From: Rhizobium brockwellii
Lineage (GTDB): Bacteria; Pseudomonadota; Alphaproteobacteria; Rhizobiales; Rhizobiaceae
Direction: 5' to 3'
DNA length: 64,000 nucleotides
Assembly (NCBI RefSeq): GCF_000769405.2
Contig: NZ_CP053443.1
Coordinates: 62,001 to 126,000, forward strand
Shown: positions 56,071-64,000 of the stretch, piece after piece
Position numbering within the stretch: position 1 is the stretch's first letter
How the letters are laid out: every line of letters begins with the position of its first letter
Position numbers and translations under genes: made by a program
Notes under the pieces: generated by a model
The model's database searches: none
What the model saw: only the letters and a program-made list of their open reading frames with translations
What the model was told of the DNA's origin: nothing

Positions 56071-56086
56071 TGGCACGTACATTGCA
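56071..56086 (+). promoter_or_regulatory. Sigma-54 (RpoN) promoter of the cyanuric acid/biuret operon
   Basis: TGGCACG-TACA-TTGCA at 56071-56086 matches the -24/-12 consensus fully. It lies 54 bp upstream of the first gene of the operon. It indicates expression under nitrogen limitation through an enhancer-binding activator. Confidence 0.85.
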
Positions 56087-56139
56087 TGCACTTTTCTGTA
56101 CCTGTTCACAACCGGCCCAGCGCCGCAAGGAGCATTCCG

Positions 56140-57267
56140 ATGACCAAACTCCTTTCCATGAACCGCCGCAATTTTCTCCAGGCTTCCGCTGCCGGTGCGC
56201 TCGCCGGCGCCATGCCGGGCCTGATCGGCTCCTCCGCCGCAGCCCAAACCGCGCTGACCGTCGGCTTCATCTATGTCGGCCCCAAGGACGACTACGGCTA
56301 TAACCAGGCGCATGCGGAAGGTGCGGCCGTTATCAAGGCGCTACCGGGCGTGACGCTGGTCGAAGAAGAGAATGTGCCGGAAACCGTCGACGTCCAGAAG
56401 ACGATGGAATCCATGATCAACCTGGACGGCGCGACCCTGCTCTTTCCGACCTCCTTCGGCTACTTCGACCCACACATGCTGGCCGTGGCCGTCAAACATC
56501 CCGACATCCAGTTCCGGCACTGCGGCGGCCTCTGGCAGGAAGGCAAGAACCCGGCCAACACGGGCTCCTATTTCGGCTATATCTTCCAGGGCCAGTATCT
56601 GAACGGCATCGCTGCCGGCCATGCGACGAAGAGCAAGAAGATCGGCTTCGTCGCCGCCAAGCCGATCCCGCAGGTTCTACAGAATATCAACGCCTTCCTG
56701 CTCGGCGCGCGCACGGTCGATCCTGGTATCACCTGCCAGGTGATCTTCACCGGCGAATGGTCGCTCGCCGTCAAGGAGGCCGAGGCTACTAACGCGCTGG
56801 TCGACCAGGGCGCCGACGTCATCACCTGCCACGTCGACAGCCCCAAAGTGGTTGTCGAGACAGCCGCCGGCCGCGGCGCCTTCGTCTGCGGCTATCACGC
56901 CAACCAGAGCCCGCTTGCTCCTGAAAAGTACCTTACCGGCGCCGAATGGGCCTGGGGTAACGTCTACAGCGACTTCGTCAAGAAGGCGCAAGCCGGCGAA
57001 AAGCTCGGCAACTTCGTGCGCGGCGGCCTGAAGGACGGCTTCGTGAAGATGAGCGCGCTCGGCCCCGCCGTGTCCGCGGAGGGCCGCAAGGCCTTCGAAA
57101 CCACGCAGGCGGAGATGATGAAGGGCGGCTTCTCGGTCTTCAAGGGACCGTTGAAGGACAATAAGGGCGACACCGTCGTGGCTGCCGACAAGAGCTACGC
57201 CGAAGACGCGATCGAACTCGAAAGCATGAATTATCTGGTCGAGGGCGTGGTCGGGTCCACGGCGTAA
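56140..57267 (+). CDS. BMP-family ABC transporter substrate-binding protein, second system (AtzT-like context)
   Basis: 375 residues. Start at 56140 with AAGGAG upstream; the open frame extends to 56086. A twin-arginine signal (MNRRNFLQASAAGAL) precedes the BMP domain: VGFIYVGPKDDYGYNQAHAE, TLLFPTSFGYFDPHMLAVAV and TGSYFGYIFQGQYLNGIAAG. In Pseudomonas ADP the BMP protein AtzT binds triazine-related compounds beside the cyanuric acid genes; the present gene occupies the same setting. Predicted ligand is cyanuric acid, biuret or a related ring. It is clearly diverged from the BMP protein at 44573. Confidence 0.9.
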   Translation: MTKLLSMNRRNFLQASAAGALAGAMPGLIGSSAAAQTALTVGFIYVGPKDDYGYNQAHAEGAAVIKALPGVTLVEEENVPETVDVQKTMESMINLDGATLLFPTSFGYFDPHMLAVAVKHPDIQFRHCGGLWQEGKNPANTGSYFGYIFQGQYLNGIAAGHATKSKKIGFVAAKPIPQVLQNINAFLLGARTVDPGITCQVIFTGEWSLAVKEAEATNALVDQGADVITCHVDSPKVVVETAAGRGAFVCGYHANQSPLAPEKYLTGAEWAWGNVYSDFVKKAQAGEKLGNFVRGGLKDGFVKMSALGPAVSAEGRKAFETTQAEMMKGGFSVFKGPLKDNKGDTVVAADKSYAEDAIELESMNYLVEGVVGSTA

Positions 57268-57287
57268 ACCGCGAAGGGAGAAGCGCC

Positions 57288-58415
57288 ATGACCATAGAGG
57301 CCAATGATCCCGCAATAGCCATCGTGGAAAAACCGGCTTCGCTGCGCCCCGTCCTCGAATGGATCGCGCGGCGAGCCGAGCCTGTCGTCATCGGCCTTGC
57401 GGCCATCCTGATCGGTCTTGCGCTCTTCTCCCTCTTCATCCTGGCGGTCGGCAAGTCGCCGGCCACCCTCTTCCAACTGATGTATACCGGCGGCTTCGGC
57501 AGCTGGTTTTCGGTGCAGAACAGCTTAAGTCGTGCCGCACCCCTTCTCCTGACGGCACTCTGCGTCGCCCTGCCCGCCCGTCTCGGCCTCGTCATCATCG
57601 GCGGGGAAGGAGCGGTCGTGCTGGGCGGCGTTGCCGCCGCAGCCATGGCTCTGCCGCTCGCCGGCACCGCGCCTGTTTTCCTCACCCTCATTCTGATGGC
57701 AATCGCTGCCATGGTGGTCGGCGGCATCTGGATCGGCCTTGCCGGTTTCCTGCGCCACTATCGCGGCGTCAACGAAACCATCTCGTCGCTGCTGCTCTCC
57801 TATATCGCCATCGCCCTGATGAATCAGTTCGTCGAAGGGGTGCTGCGCGATCCTGCAAGCCTCAACAAGCCGTCGACCAGGCCGCTGCCGGCGGAATACA
57901 TGCTCGGCAATATTCCTGGCATGGACGTGCATTGGGGCCTCGTCATCGGCATCCTCGCCTGCATGATCTCCTGGATCGTGATCGAGGCGACGAGCTATGG
58001 TTTTGCCGCCCGCATCGCCGGCGGCAATGTGCGCGCCGCGCAGATCCAGGGACTGCCGGTCGGCAGGCTGATTGCCGGATTTACCGCGCTTGCAGGCAGC
58101 TTTGCCGGTCTGGCGGGCATGATCGAAGTGGCAGCGGTGCAGGGAAGTGCCAACGCCTCGCTTGCCGCCGGCTACGGTTATACCGGTATCCTCGTCGCTT
58201 TCCTCGCCAGGCACAATCCGCTGGCGATCATTCCGGTCGCGATCCTGCTCGGTGGCATCGACGCCTCGGGCGGCCTCATCCAGCGGCGCATGGGCCTGCC
58301 GGATGCGACCGTTCTGGTGCTGCAGGGGACGCTCTTCATCGTCATTCTCTTCTGCGAGACCTTCTACGGCCGCTTCAAGATCTTCAATCCCGACCTCTGG
58401 AAAAGGAGCCTCTGA
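57288..58415 (+). CDS. BMP-type ABC transporter permease 1, second system
   Basis: 375 residues, nine to ten membrane helices, BPD_transp_2 family. LPARLGLVIIGGEGAVVLGG and YRGVNETISSLLLSYIAIAL correspond to the coupling loops seen in the permease at 47194. It starts 20 nt after the binding-protein stop, and its TGA overlaps the next ATG (TGATG). Confidence 0.92.
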   Translation: MTIEANDPAIAIVEKPASLRPVLEWIARRAEPVVIGLAAILIGLALFSLFILAVGKSPATLFQLMYTGGFGSWFSVQNSLSRAAPLLLTALCVALPARLGLVIIGGEGAVVLGGVAAAAMALPLAGTAPVFLTLILMAIAAMVVGGIWIGLAGFLRHYRGVNETISSLLLSYIAIALMNQFVEGVLRDPASLNKPSTRPLPAEYMLGNIPGMDVHWGLVIGILACMISWIVIEATSYGFAARIAGGNVRAAQIQGLPVGRLIAGFTALAGSFAGLAGMIEVAAVQGSANASLAAGYGYTGILVAFLARHNPLAIIPVAILLGGIDASGGLIQRRMGLPDATVLVLQGTLFIVILFCETFYGRFKIFNPDLWKRSL

Positions 58416-59341
58416 TGGAAGAGACAGGCATCGGCATCTGGGGCGTGCCGCTGGCGATCTTCGCCGGCGCCATCCGCGTTTCCACCCCCTTCATCTTCGT
58501 CAGCCTCGGCGAGACGATCACCGAACGCTCCGGCCGCATCAATCTTGGCCTCGAAGGCACGCTCGTCTTCGGCGCCATGACGGCCTATGCGGTGGCCGTC
58601 ATGACTGGCTCCCCGACCCTCGGCGTGCTGGCCGCAATGGTGGCGGGCGCGATCTTCGGCCTCATTCACGGCTGGATCTGCAAATTCCCCAAGGTCAACG
58701 ACATCGCCATCGGCATTGCCATGATGCAGTTCGGTCTCGGCATGGCGTTTTTCCTCGGCAAATCCTTCATCCAGCCGGTGGCGCCGAAACTGCCCTCGAT
58801 CCCGCTCGGCGGCTGGTCGAGCACTCCGCAGATCCAGGCGGCGCTCAATATCAACGTGCTGTTCTTCATCGGCGCGGCACTTGCCCTCTTTCTGTTCTGG
58901 GCCTTCAAGAACACCCGCATCGGCCTGATCCTGCGCGTCGTCGGCGACAGCACCGACGCGGCCCGGGCCATGGGCATCCATCCGGACCGGGTTCGCTTGC
59001 TGGCGACGGCAGTGGGCGGTTCGCTGGCGGCAATCGGCGGCGCCTATCTCTCGCTCTACTATCCGGGCTCATGGAACGAAGGCATTTCGTCGGGCCAGGG
59101 CCTGATGGCGGTGGCCCTCGTCATCTTCGCCCGCTGGAACCCGATCGGCTGCTTCCTCGCTGCCCTGCTTTTCGGCGGTGCCGGCGCGCTCGGCCCGGCG
59201 CTGCAATCGGTCGGCGTCACGCAAGGCTACTACCTCTTTTACGCCGCGCCTTACGTGCTCACCCTCGTCATCCTGATCGCCACCTCCTCGCCCACCCGCT
59301 CGCTCGCCGGTGCGCCGGGTGCGCTGTCGCTCACGAAATAA
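58415..59341 (+). CDS. BMP-type ABC transporter permease 2, second system
   Basis: 308 residues, hydrophobic, paired with permease 1. SLGETITERSGRINLGLEGT is the conserved second-permease segment. Unlike the first system, the ATPase gene is not adjacent but lies 2.8 kb further on (62140), after three enzyme genes, so transporter and enzymes share one operon. Much longer frames cross this region in other phases; they are high-GC artefacts. Confidence 0.92.
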   Translation: MEETGIGIWGVPLAIFAGAIRVSTPFIFVSLGETITERSGRINLGLEGTLVFGAMTAYAVAVMTGSPTLGVLAAMVAGAIFGLIHGWICKFPKVNDIAIGIAMMQFGLGMAFFLGKSFIQPVAPKLPSIPLGGWSSTPQIQAALNINVLFFIGAALALFLFWAFKNTRIGLILRVVGDSTDAARAMGIHPDRVRLLATAVGGSLAAIGGAYLSLYYPGSWNEGISSGQGLMAVALVIFARWNPIGCFLAALLFGGAGALGPALQSVGVTQGYYLFYAAPYVLTLVILIATSSPTRSLAGAPGALSLTK

Positions 59342-59353
59342 CGGAGCCTTCCG

Positions 59354-60370
59354 ATGAACGGACTTGGCGGTCTCAACAAATCCGAACACGGCGTCGGTAT
59401 CGGCCTGGTGCAGCTCCAGCTGCCGGTGACCGCCACCAAAGCGGACTTGGCAAAACAGACGCAGGTGATCGTCGATCTGGTGGCCAAAGCGCGGCGCAAC
59501 CAGCCGGGCATGGACCTCGTCGTCTTTCCCGAATACGCGCTGCATGGCCTTTCCATGGACATCAATCCGGAGATCATGTGCACGCTCGACGGCCCGGAGG
59601 TCGCGGCCTTCAGGCAGGCCTGCAGGGACAATCGGATCTGGGGCTGCTTCTCGATCATGGAGCTGAACCCTGGCGGCATGCCCTACAATTCCGGCATTGT
59701 CATCGACGATCAGGGCGAGTTGAAGCTCTATTACCGCAAGATGCATCCCTGGATCCCCGTCGAGCCGTGGGAGCCCGGCGATCTTGGCATCCCTGTCATC
59801 GAGGGCCCGCGGGGCGCCAAGCTTGCGCTGATTATCTGCCATGACGGCATGTTCCCGGAGATGGCGCGCGAATGCGCTTATAAGGGCGCCGAAATCATGA
59901 TCCGCACAGCCGGCTACACGGCGCCGATCCGCGACGCCTGGCGCTTCACCAACCAGGCCAATGCCTTCTGCAACCTGATGGTTACCGCGAATGTCTGCAT
60001 GTGCGGTTCGGACGGCACGTTCGATTCCATGGGTGAAGGCATGATCTGCAATTTCGACGGCACGATCATCGCCCACGGCACCTCCGGCCGCGTCAACGAG
60101 ATCATCACAGCCGAGGTGCGTCCTGACCTGGTGCGCGAGGCCCGGCTCGGCTGGGGGGTGGAGAACAATATCTACCAGTTCGGCCATCGCGGCTATGTCG
60201 CCGTCGCCGGCGGCGCCCAGGATGCACCCTACACCTACATGCACGACCTCGTCGCCGGCAAATACCGCCTGCCATGGGAAGACGAGATAAAGGTCAAGGA
60301 CGGTACGTCCTGCGGATTTGACAAGCCGATGCGCCGCTACGGCGAACCCCTCAAACCTGCCGCGGAATAG
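59354..60370 (+). CDS. Formamidase/aliphatic amidase (nitrilase superfamily)
   Basis: 338 residues with the Glu-Lys-Cys triad of the nitrilase superfamily: Glu60 ([10 protein letters not shown]), Lys129 ([14 protein letters not shown]) and Cys162 ([10 protein letters not shown]). The sequence around the Lys and the overall length match AmiF-type formamidases and aliphatic amidases, which release ammonia from short amides. It lies in the cyanuric acid operon just before biuret hydrolase, so an amide produced during ring breakdown is the likely substrate. Formamide is the family default; a role on urea-type intermediates is not supported by known members. Start is the first ATG after the permease, 12 nt downstream. 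Confidence 0.87.
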   Translation: MNGLGGLNKSEHGVGIGLVQLQLPVTATKADLAKQTQVIVDLVAKARRNQPGMDLVVFPEYALHGLSMDINPEIMCTLDGPEVAAFRQACRDNRIWGCFSIMELNPGGMPYNSGIVIDDQGELKLYYRKMHPWIPVEPWEPGDLGIPVIEGPRGAKLALIICHDGMFPEMARECAYKGAEIMIRTAGYTAPIRDAWRFTNQANAFCNLMVTANVCMCGSDGTFDSMGEGMICNFDGTIIAHGTSGRVNEIITAEVRPDLVREARLGWGVENNIYQFGHRGYVAVAGGAQDAPYTYMHDLVAGKYRLPWEDEIKVKDGTSCGFDKPMRRYGEPLKPAAE

Positions 60371-60381
60371 GAGAGAGAATG

Positions 60382-61083
60382 ATGGACGCGATGGTCGAAA
60401 CCAACGGGCATTTTATCGACGCCGATCCGTATCCGTGGCCCTATAACGGCGCGCTGAGGCCTGATAACACCGCCCTCATCATCATCGACATGCAGACGGA
60501 TTTCTGCGGCAAGGGCGGCTATGTCGACCATATGGGCTACGACCTGTCGCTGGTGCAGGCGCCGATCGAACCGATCAAGAAGGTACTCGCGGCAATGCGC
60601 GCCAAGGGCTACCACATCATCCATACCCGCGAGGGCCACCGCCCGGACCTCGCCGATCTGCCGGCCAACAAACGCTGGCGCTCGCAGCGGATCGGCGCCG
60701 GCATCGGCGATCCCGGCCCCTGCGGCCGAATCCTGACGCGTGGCGAACCCGGCTGGGACATCATCCCCGAACTCTACCCGATCGAAGGCGAGACGATCAT
60801 CGACAAGCCCGGCAAGGGTTCGTTCTGCGCCACCGACCTCGAACTCATCCTCAACCAGAAGCGCATCGAGAACATTATCCTCACCGGAATCACCACCGAT
60901 GTCTGCGTTTCGACGACGATGCGCGAGGCAAACGACCGCGGCTACGAATGCCTGCTTCTGGAGGACTGCTGCGGTGCGACCGACTATGGAAACCACCTCG
61001 CCGCCATCAAGATGGTGAAGATGCAGGGCGGCGTCTTCGGCTCGGTCTCCAATTCCGCGGCTCTAGTCGAGGCGCTGCCCTGA
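60382..61083 (+). CDS. biuH: Biuret hydrolase (isochorismatase-like cysteine hydrolase)
   Basis: 233 residues from the second of two adjacent ATGs; this start gives residue numbers equal to those remembered for the R. leguminosarum bv. viciae 3841 enzyme, with catalytic Asp36 ([10 protein letters not shown]), Lys142 ([10 protein letters not shown]) and Cys175 ([10 protein letters not shown]), plus Gln215 near the active site. It deaminates biuret to allophanate and ammonia, the second step of cyanuric acid use, replacing the unrelated AtzE amidase route of Pseudomonas. The stop overlaps the cyanuric acid hydrolase start (TGATG). Near-identity to the characterised protein is from memory. Confidence 0.94.
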   Translation: MDAMVETNGHFIDADPYPWPYNGALRPDNTALIIIDMQTDFCGKGGYVDHMGYDLSLVQAPIEPIKKVLAAMRAKGYHIIHTREGHRPDLADLPANKRWRSQRIGAGIGDPGPCGRILTRGEPGWDIIPELYPIEGETIIDKPGKGSFCATDLELILNQKRIENIILTGITTDVCVSTTMREANDRGYECLLLEDCCGATDYGNHLAAIKMVKMQGGVFGSVSNSAALVEALP

Positions 61084-62138
61084 TGCCGTCATTGCGTGCC
61101 CATGTCTTTCGCGTGCCAGCCGACGGCCCCGATGACGTTGCCGGCGTCGAGGCGCTCTTTGCCAGCGGCCTTCAGGCGAACGACGTCGTCGCCGTTCTCG
61201 GCAAGACGGAAGGCAACGGCTGCGTCAATGATTTTACCCGCGGTTATGCCACCCGCAGCTTCGAGACATTGTTCAGTAGATATGGCGTCGACGGCGTCTC
61301 GATCATCATGTCCGGCGGCACCGAGGGGGCGCTCTCGCCGCATTGGACGGTTTTTGCGCGTGAAACCGTAGAAACCCCGGGCGAACGGGCGCTGGCCATT
61401 GGTGTGTCGCGTACCGCCGCGCTGCCCCCCCAACATCTCGGGCGCCGGGAACAGATCCTGCTCGTTGCCGAAGGCGTGAAGTCCGCGATGAGGGATGCCG
61501 GCATCGATGATCCCGCCGATGTCCATTTCGTGCAGATCAAGTGTCCGCTGCTCACCTCGCGCCGGATTGCCGAGGCCGAGGCAGCAGGCAGGACGGTCGT
61601 AACCCACGACACGCTGAAATCCATGGGCCTCTCGCGCGGCGCTTCGGCTCTCGGCGTCGCCGTGGCACTCGGCGAGATAGATGCGACATCGATCAACGAT
61701 GCCGACATCTGCACACGTTTCGATCTCTTTTCCCGCTGCGCCTCAACCTCGTCCGGGGTCGAACTCACCGATCACGAAATCATCGTCCTCGGCATGAGCG
61801 CAAAATGGTCCGGTCCGCTGTCGATCGACCACGCGGTCATGCGGGATGCGATCGACGCGCATTCCGTCAGGAAAGCCCGCGAACGCCTGCCGGAAAACAG
61901 CCGGCTGGCGGCGGTTCTCGCCAAGGCCGAGCCGGACCCGTCCGGCAGGATCGGCGGCAGGCGCCACACGATGCTCGATGACTCGGATATTGCAGGCACC
62001 CGCCATGCCCGTGCCTTCGTCGGCGGCGTTCTCGCCGGCATCTTCGGCATTACCGATCTGTATGTGTCCGGCGGCGCCGAACACCAGGGTCCGTCCGGCG
62101 GCGGTCCCGTCGCCATCATCGTCGAAAAGGAGCAATGA
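61083..62138 (+). CDS. atzD: Cyanuric acid hydrolase (AtzD/barbiturase family)
   Basis: 351 residues composed of three similar units around one active site, the fold unique to the cyanuric acid hydrolase/barbiturase family. Matching Lys/Ser positions in the three units are Lys41/Ser77 (GKTEGNG, MSGGTEG), Lys153/Ser223 (QIKCPLL, STSSGVE) and Lys281/Ser329 (KAEPDP, VSGGAEHQG). It opens the triazine ring of cyanuric acid to carboxybiuret, which loses CO2 to give biuret. The adjacent biuH gene makes cyanuric acid a better guess than barbiturate. The start overlaps the biuH stop; the longer open frame from 60948 is inside biuH. Confidence 0.93.
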   Translation: MPSLRAHVFRVPADGPDDVAGVEALFASGLQANDVVAVLGKTEGNGCVNDFTRGYATRSFETLFSRYGVDGVSIIMSGGTEGALSPHWTVFARETVETPGERALAIGVSRTAALPPQHLGRREQILLVAEGVKSAMRDAGIDDPADVHFVQIKCPLLTSRRIAEAEAAGRTVVTHDTLKSMGLSRGASALGVAVALGEIDATSINDADICTRFDLFSRCASTSSGVELTDHEIIVLGMSAKWSGPLSIDHAVMRDAIDAHSVRKARERLPENSRLAAVLAKAEPDPSGRIGGRRHTMLDDSDIAGTRHARAFVGGVLAGIFGITDLYVSGGAEHQGPSGGGPVAIIVEKEQ

Positions 62139-62139
62139 A

Positions 62140-63690
62140 GTGAGCACAGTCCGCGACACGCCCCTTCCGCAAGCCGGCAAGGCCGTCGGCATCGAGACGC
62201 TCGATATGACCATGCGTTTCGGCAGCTTCACCGCGCTCGACAACGTCTCGATCGCCGTTCCGGCCGGGTCTTTTCACGCGCTTCTCGGCGAAAACGGCGC
62301 CGGCAAGTCGACACTCGTCAAATGCATCATGGGCTTCTATCACGCAACGTCAGGCTCGTTGTCGGTCGACAGCCGCGAGGTGGCGGTGGCCTCACCCAAG
62401 GATGCCGCGGCCTATGGGCTCGGCATGGTCTACCAGCATTTCACACTGGTTCCCTCGCTCACCGGTGCTGAAAACCTGGTCATCAGCCGTACCGAAGTAC
62501 CCGCGGTGATCAACTGGGCCAGGGAACGCAAGGATCTGGCGGGTTTCATGGAACGCATGCCGTTCAAGATCCCGCTCGACAGGCCGGTGAGCGAGCTTGC
62601 GGCCGGCGAAAAACAGAAACTCGAAATCGTCAAGCAGCTCTATCTCGGTCGCTCCTTCCTCGTGCTCGACGAGCCGACCTCGGTGCTGACGCCGGCCGAA
62701 GCCGATGAGATGCTCGGCATTGTGCGCGGGATGACCGAGCGCGGCGAGCTCACCGTGCTGATGATCTCCCACAAGTTCCACGAGGTGACGAAGTTCGCTG
62801 ATGCCGTCTCGATCCTGCGGCGCGGCAAGCTGGTCGGTACCGGCAAGGTCGGCGAGCTCTCCACCGCCGAGATGGCGGGGATGATGATCGGCGACGTCAA
62901 GCTCGCCGAGCTCGACAGCCGTCTGCCGGTGGCGGAAGCGGCCAAATCCGTGCTCACTGTAACCCAGGTGAAAGCTCCGGATCGCTCCGGCCTGAAGACG
63001 ATCGAGATCGACGCGCTGACGGTCCGCTCCGGCGAGATCGTCGGCATTGCCGGCATATCCGGCAACGGCCAGAAGGAGCTGACGGAAATTCTGGCCGGCC
63101 AGCGCCCGACCGATAGCGGCCAGGTCATGGTCAATGGCGAGGCTTACCGCGCTACCCGCGATGAGACCCGCAAGAACAGGGTGCGTTTCATCCCCGAAGA
63201 GCCGTTGCAGAATGCCTGCGCCCCCAAGATGACCGTGAGCGAAAACCTTGCGTTTCGCACCTTCGACTTGAAGCTGGACGGCAAGGACGCGATCTGGCTG
63301 AACAAGGGCAGCATGAAGAAGCGTGCCTCAGCGCTGATCTCCGACTTCAAGGTCAAGACGGCCTCTTCCTCCTCGCCGATCGCAGCGCTTTCGGGCGGCA
63401 ACGTGCAGCGGGCGGTGCTCGCCCGCGAACTGACAGGTGAGGTCGATCTGCTGATCGTCTCGAACCCCTGTTTCGGTCTCGATTTCTCGGCGGTCGCCGA
63501 AATCCGCGCCCGCATCATGAAGGCACGCAATTTGGGCGCCGCCGTGCTGCTGCTTTCCGAAGACCTCGACGAACTGCTCGAGATGTCCGACCGCATCATG
63601 GTCATTTCGGAAGGCAAGCTGGTTTACGAGACACCGGCGCTCTCGGCCGATATCGGCGTGATCGGCGCCCACATGGCGGGGCATCATTGA
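62140..63690 (+). CDS. BMP-type ABC transporter, double ATPase, second system
   Basis: 516 residues from GTG 62140, which has AAGGAG 8 nt upstream and lies just after the cyanuric acid hydrolase stop. First domain: Walker A GENGAGKST, signature ELAAGEKQKLEIV, Walker B VLDEPTSVLTP. Second domain: degenerate Walker A GISGNGQKE and signature LSGGNVQRA. It supplies energy to the permeases at 57288 and 58415. Its stop overlaps the next gene (TGATG). Confidence 0.93.
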   Translation: MSTVRDTPLPQAGKAVGIETLDMTMRFGSFTALDNVSIAVPAGSFHALLGENGAGKSTLVKCIMGFYHATSGSLSVDSREVAVASPKDAAAYGLGMVYQHFTLVPSLTGAENLVISRTEVPAVINWARERKDLAGFMERMPFKIPLDRPVSELAAGEKQKLEIVKQLYLGRSFLVLDEPTSVLTPAEADEMLGIVRGMTERGELTVLMISHKFHEVTKFADAVSILRRGKLVGTGKVGELSTAEMAGMMIGDVKLAELDSRLPVAEAAKSVLTVTQVKAPDRSGLKTIEIDALTVRSGEIVGIAGISGNGQKELTEILAGQRPTDSGQVMVNGEAYRATRDETRKNRVRFIPEEPLQNACAPKMTVSENLAFRTFDLKLDGKDAIWLNKGSMKKRASALISDFKVKTASSSSPIAALSGGNVQRAVLARELTGEVDLLIVSNPCFGLDFSAVAEIRARIMKARNLGAAVLLLSEDLDELLEMSDRIMVISEGKLVYETPALSADIGVIGAHMAGHH

Positions 63691-64000
63691 TGGCGAAGCT
63701 CAAAGCCGAACCTTTCGCCTTTCCGGTGAAGTACGATGAACTTGCCCTCATCGTCATCGACATGCAGCGCGATTTCGCCGAGCCCGGCGGCTTCGGTGCA
63801 AGCCTCGGCAATGATGTCAGCCGCATCACCAGGATCGTGCCTGATGTCAAACGCCTGATCGAGGGCTTCCGCAATGCCGGCCTGCCCGTGATCCATACGA
63901 TGGAGTGCCACCGGCCGGACCTTTCCGACCTGCCGCCGGCCAAACGCAATCGCGGCGATCCTTCGCTCAGGATCGGTGACGAAGGCCCGATGGGCCGCAT
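63690..64000 (+). CDS. Second isochorismatase-like cysteine hydrolase, 3' end beyond window
   Basis: The first 103 residues are present. ALIVIDMQRDFAEPGGFG supplies the catalytic Asp24, and IHTMECHRPDLSDLPPAKRN resembles the equivalent [18 protein letters not shown] of the biuret hydrolase in the same operon, so the two are paralogues. The Lys and Cys of the triad lie outside the window. Candidates are a triuret hydrolase, a ureidoacrylate or ureidomalonate-type hydrolase, or a second biuret hydrolase. The start overlaps the ATPase stop. Confidence 0.87.
   Translation, partial: MAKLKAEPFAFPVKYDELALIVIDMQRDFAEPGGFGASLGNDVSRITRIVPDVKRLIEGFRNAGLPVIHTMECHRPDLSDLPPAKRNRGDPSLRIGDEGPMGR

Noticed and set aside
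57359..59844. Very long plus-strand frames (660 and 565 codons) across the permease and amidase genes
   Set aside because: They are Arg/Ser/Pro-rich out-of-phase readings of high-GC DNA. The permeases and amidase in the true frames have clear domains, start sites and overlaps.
61083..62138. Barbiturase of the oxidative pyrimidine pathway
   Set aside because: The family also contains barbiturases, but no uracil/thymine dehydrogenase or ureidomalonase is present, and the biuret hydrolase gene overlaps the start. Cyanuric acid hydrolase fits better.

Overview
The window is a stretch of high-GC alphaproteobacterial DNA that reads as Rhizobium, most likely the R. leguminosarum/etli group. The main reason is that the biuret hydrolase and cyanuric acid hydrolase genes near the right end match what I remember of the characterised R. 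leguminosarum enzymes, down to the catalytic residue numbering. An fhuCDB/fhuA siderophore locus, an orfA-pit phosphate locus with a PHO box and two sigma-54 promoters point the same way. This identification is from memory, not from a search. Gene density is high, with many ATGA/TGATG stop-start overlaps. I see no rRNA, tRNA, insertion sequence or CRISPR array.

Left part (1-14.5 kb): a DapA-family lyase/synthase gene cut by the window edge with a divergent GntR regulator; a divergent pair of proline-peptide hydrolases (S33 and M24 families); a small multi-pass membrane protein; a decayed GH29 alpha-L-fucosidase gene; and a complete RND efflux system. In that system the adaptor and pump lie on the minus strand, and a response regulator, sensor kinase and outer-membrane factor lie on the plus strand. 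Three copies of a 36-bp element built from four GTnAAG-type direct repeats sit around the efflux locus and are probably the operator of the response regulator.

Branched-chain amino acid island (14.4-29.7 kb): a minus-strand operon (isovaleryl-CoA dehydrogenase, methylcrotonyl-CoA carboxylase beta and alpha, a MaoC-type hydratase, a CitE-type lyase) and a plus-strand cluster (3-hydroxyacyl-CoA dehydrogenase, thiolase, acyl-CoA dehydrogenase, then all four branched-chain 2-oxoacid dehydrogenase components), with an AraC-type regulator between them. Together they cover Leu/Ile/Val catabolism. The usual enoyl-CoA hydratase and HMG-CoA lyase are absent, and the MaoC/CitE pair may replace them.

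Iron and miscellaneous (29.7-40.9 kb): a siderophore-esterase-like hydrolase, a TonB-dependent receptor and a convergent fhuCDB ABC operon; then a metallo-beta-lactamase-fold protein with a degenerate metal site, a DsbA-family oxidoreductase with a divergent LysR regulator, and a degenerate acylphosphatase-like protein.

Nitrogen-heterocycle part (41-64 kb): first, a tightly coupled operon with a free-standing Rieske protein, a Rieske-oxygenase catalytic subunit that has lost its own Rieske domain, a GST-like protein, an 8-oxoguanine-deaminase-type amidohydrolase and a four-gene BMP-type nucleobase ABC transporter. The first three resemble the parts of the NdmC/NdmD/NdmE N7-demethylase of caffeine-degrading Pseudomonas, so I read this as an uncharacterised N-methylpurine (or related heterocycle) uptake, demethylation and deamination system. 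After a Nudix gene and the orfA-pit phosphate operon comes an NrtABD-type ABC transporter with a sigma-54 promoter and a hairpin/terminator leader. Last is a sigma-54-driven cyanuric acid cluster: a second BMP-type transporter, a formamidase-like amidase, biuret hydrolase, cyanuric acid hydrolase, and a second cysteine hydrolase cut by the window end. The whole right third looks devoted to scavenging nitrogen from nitrogen-rich small molecules.
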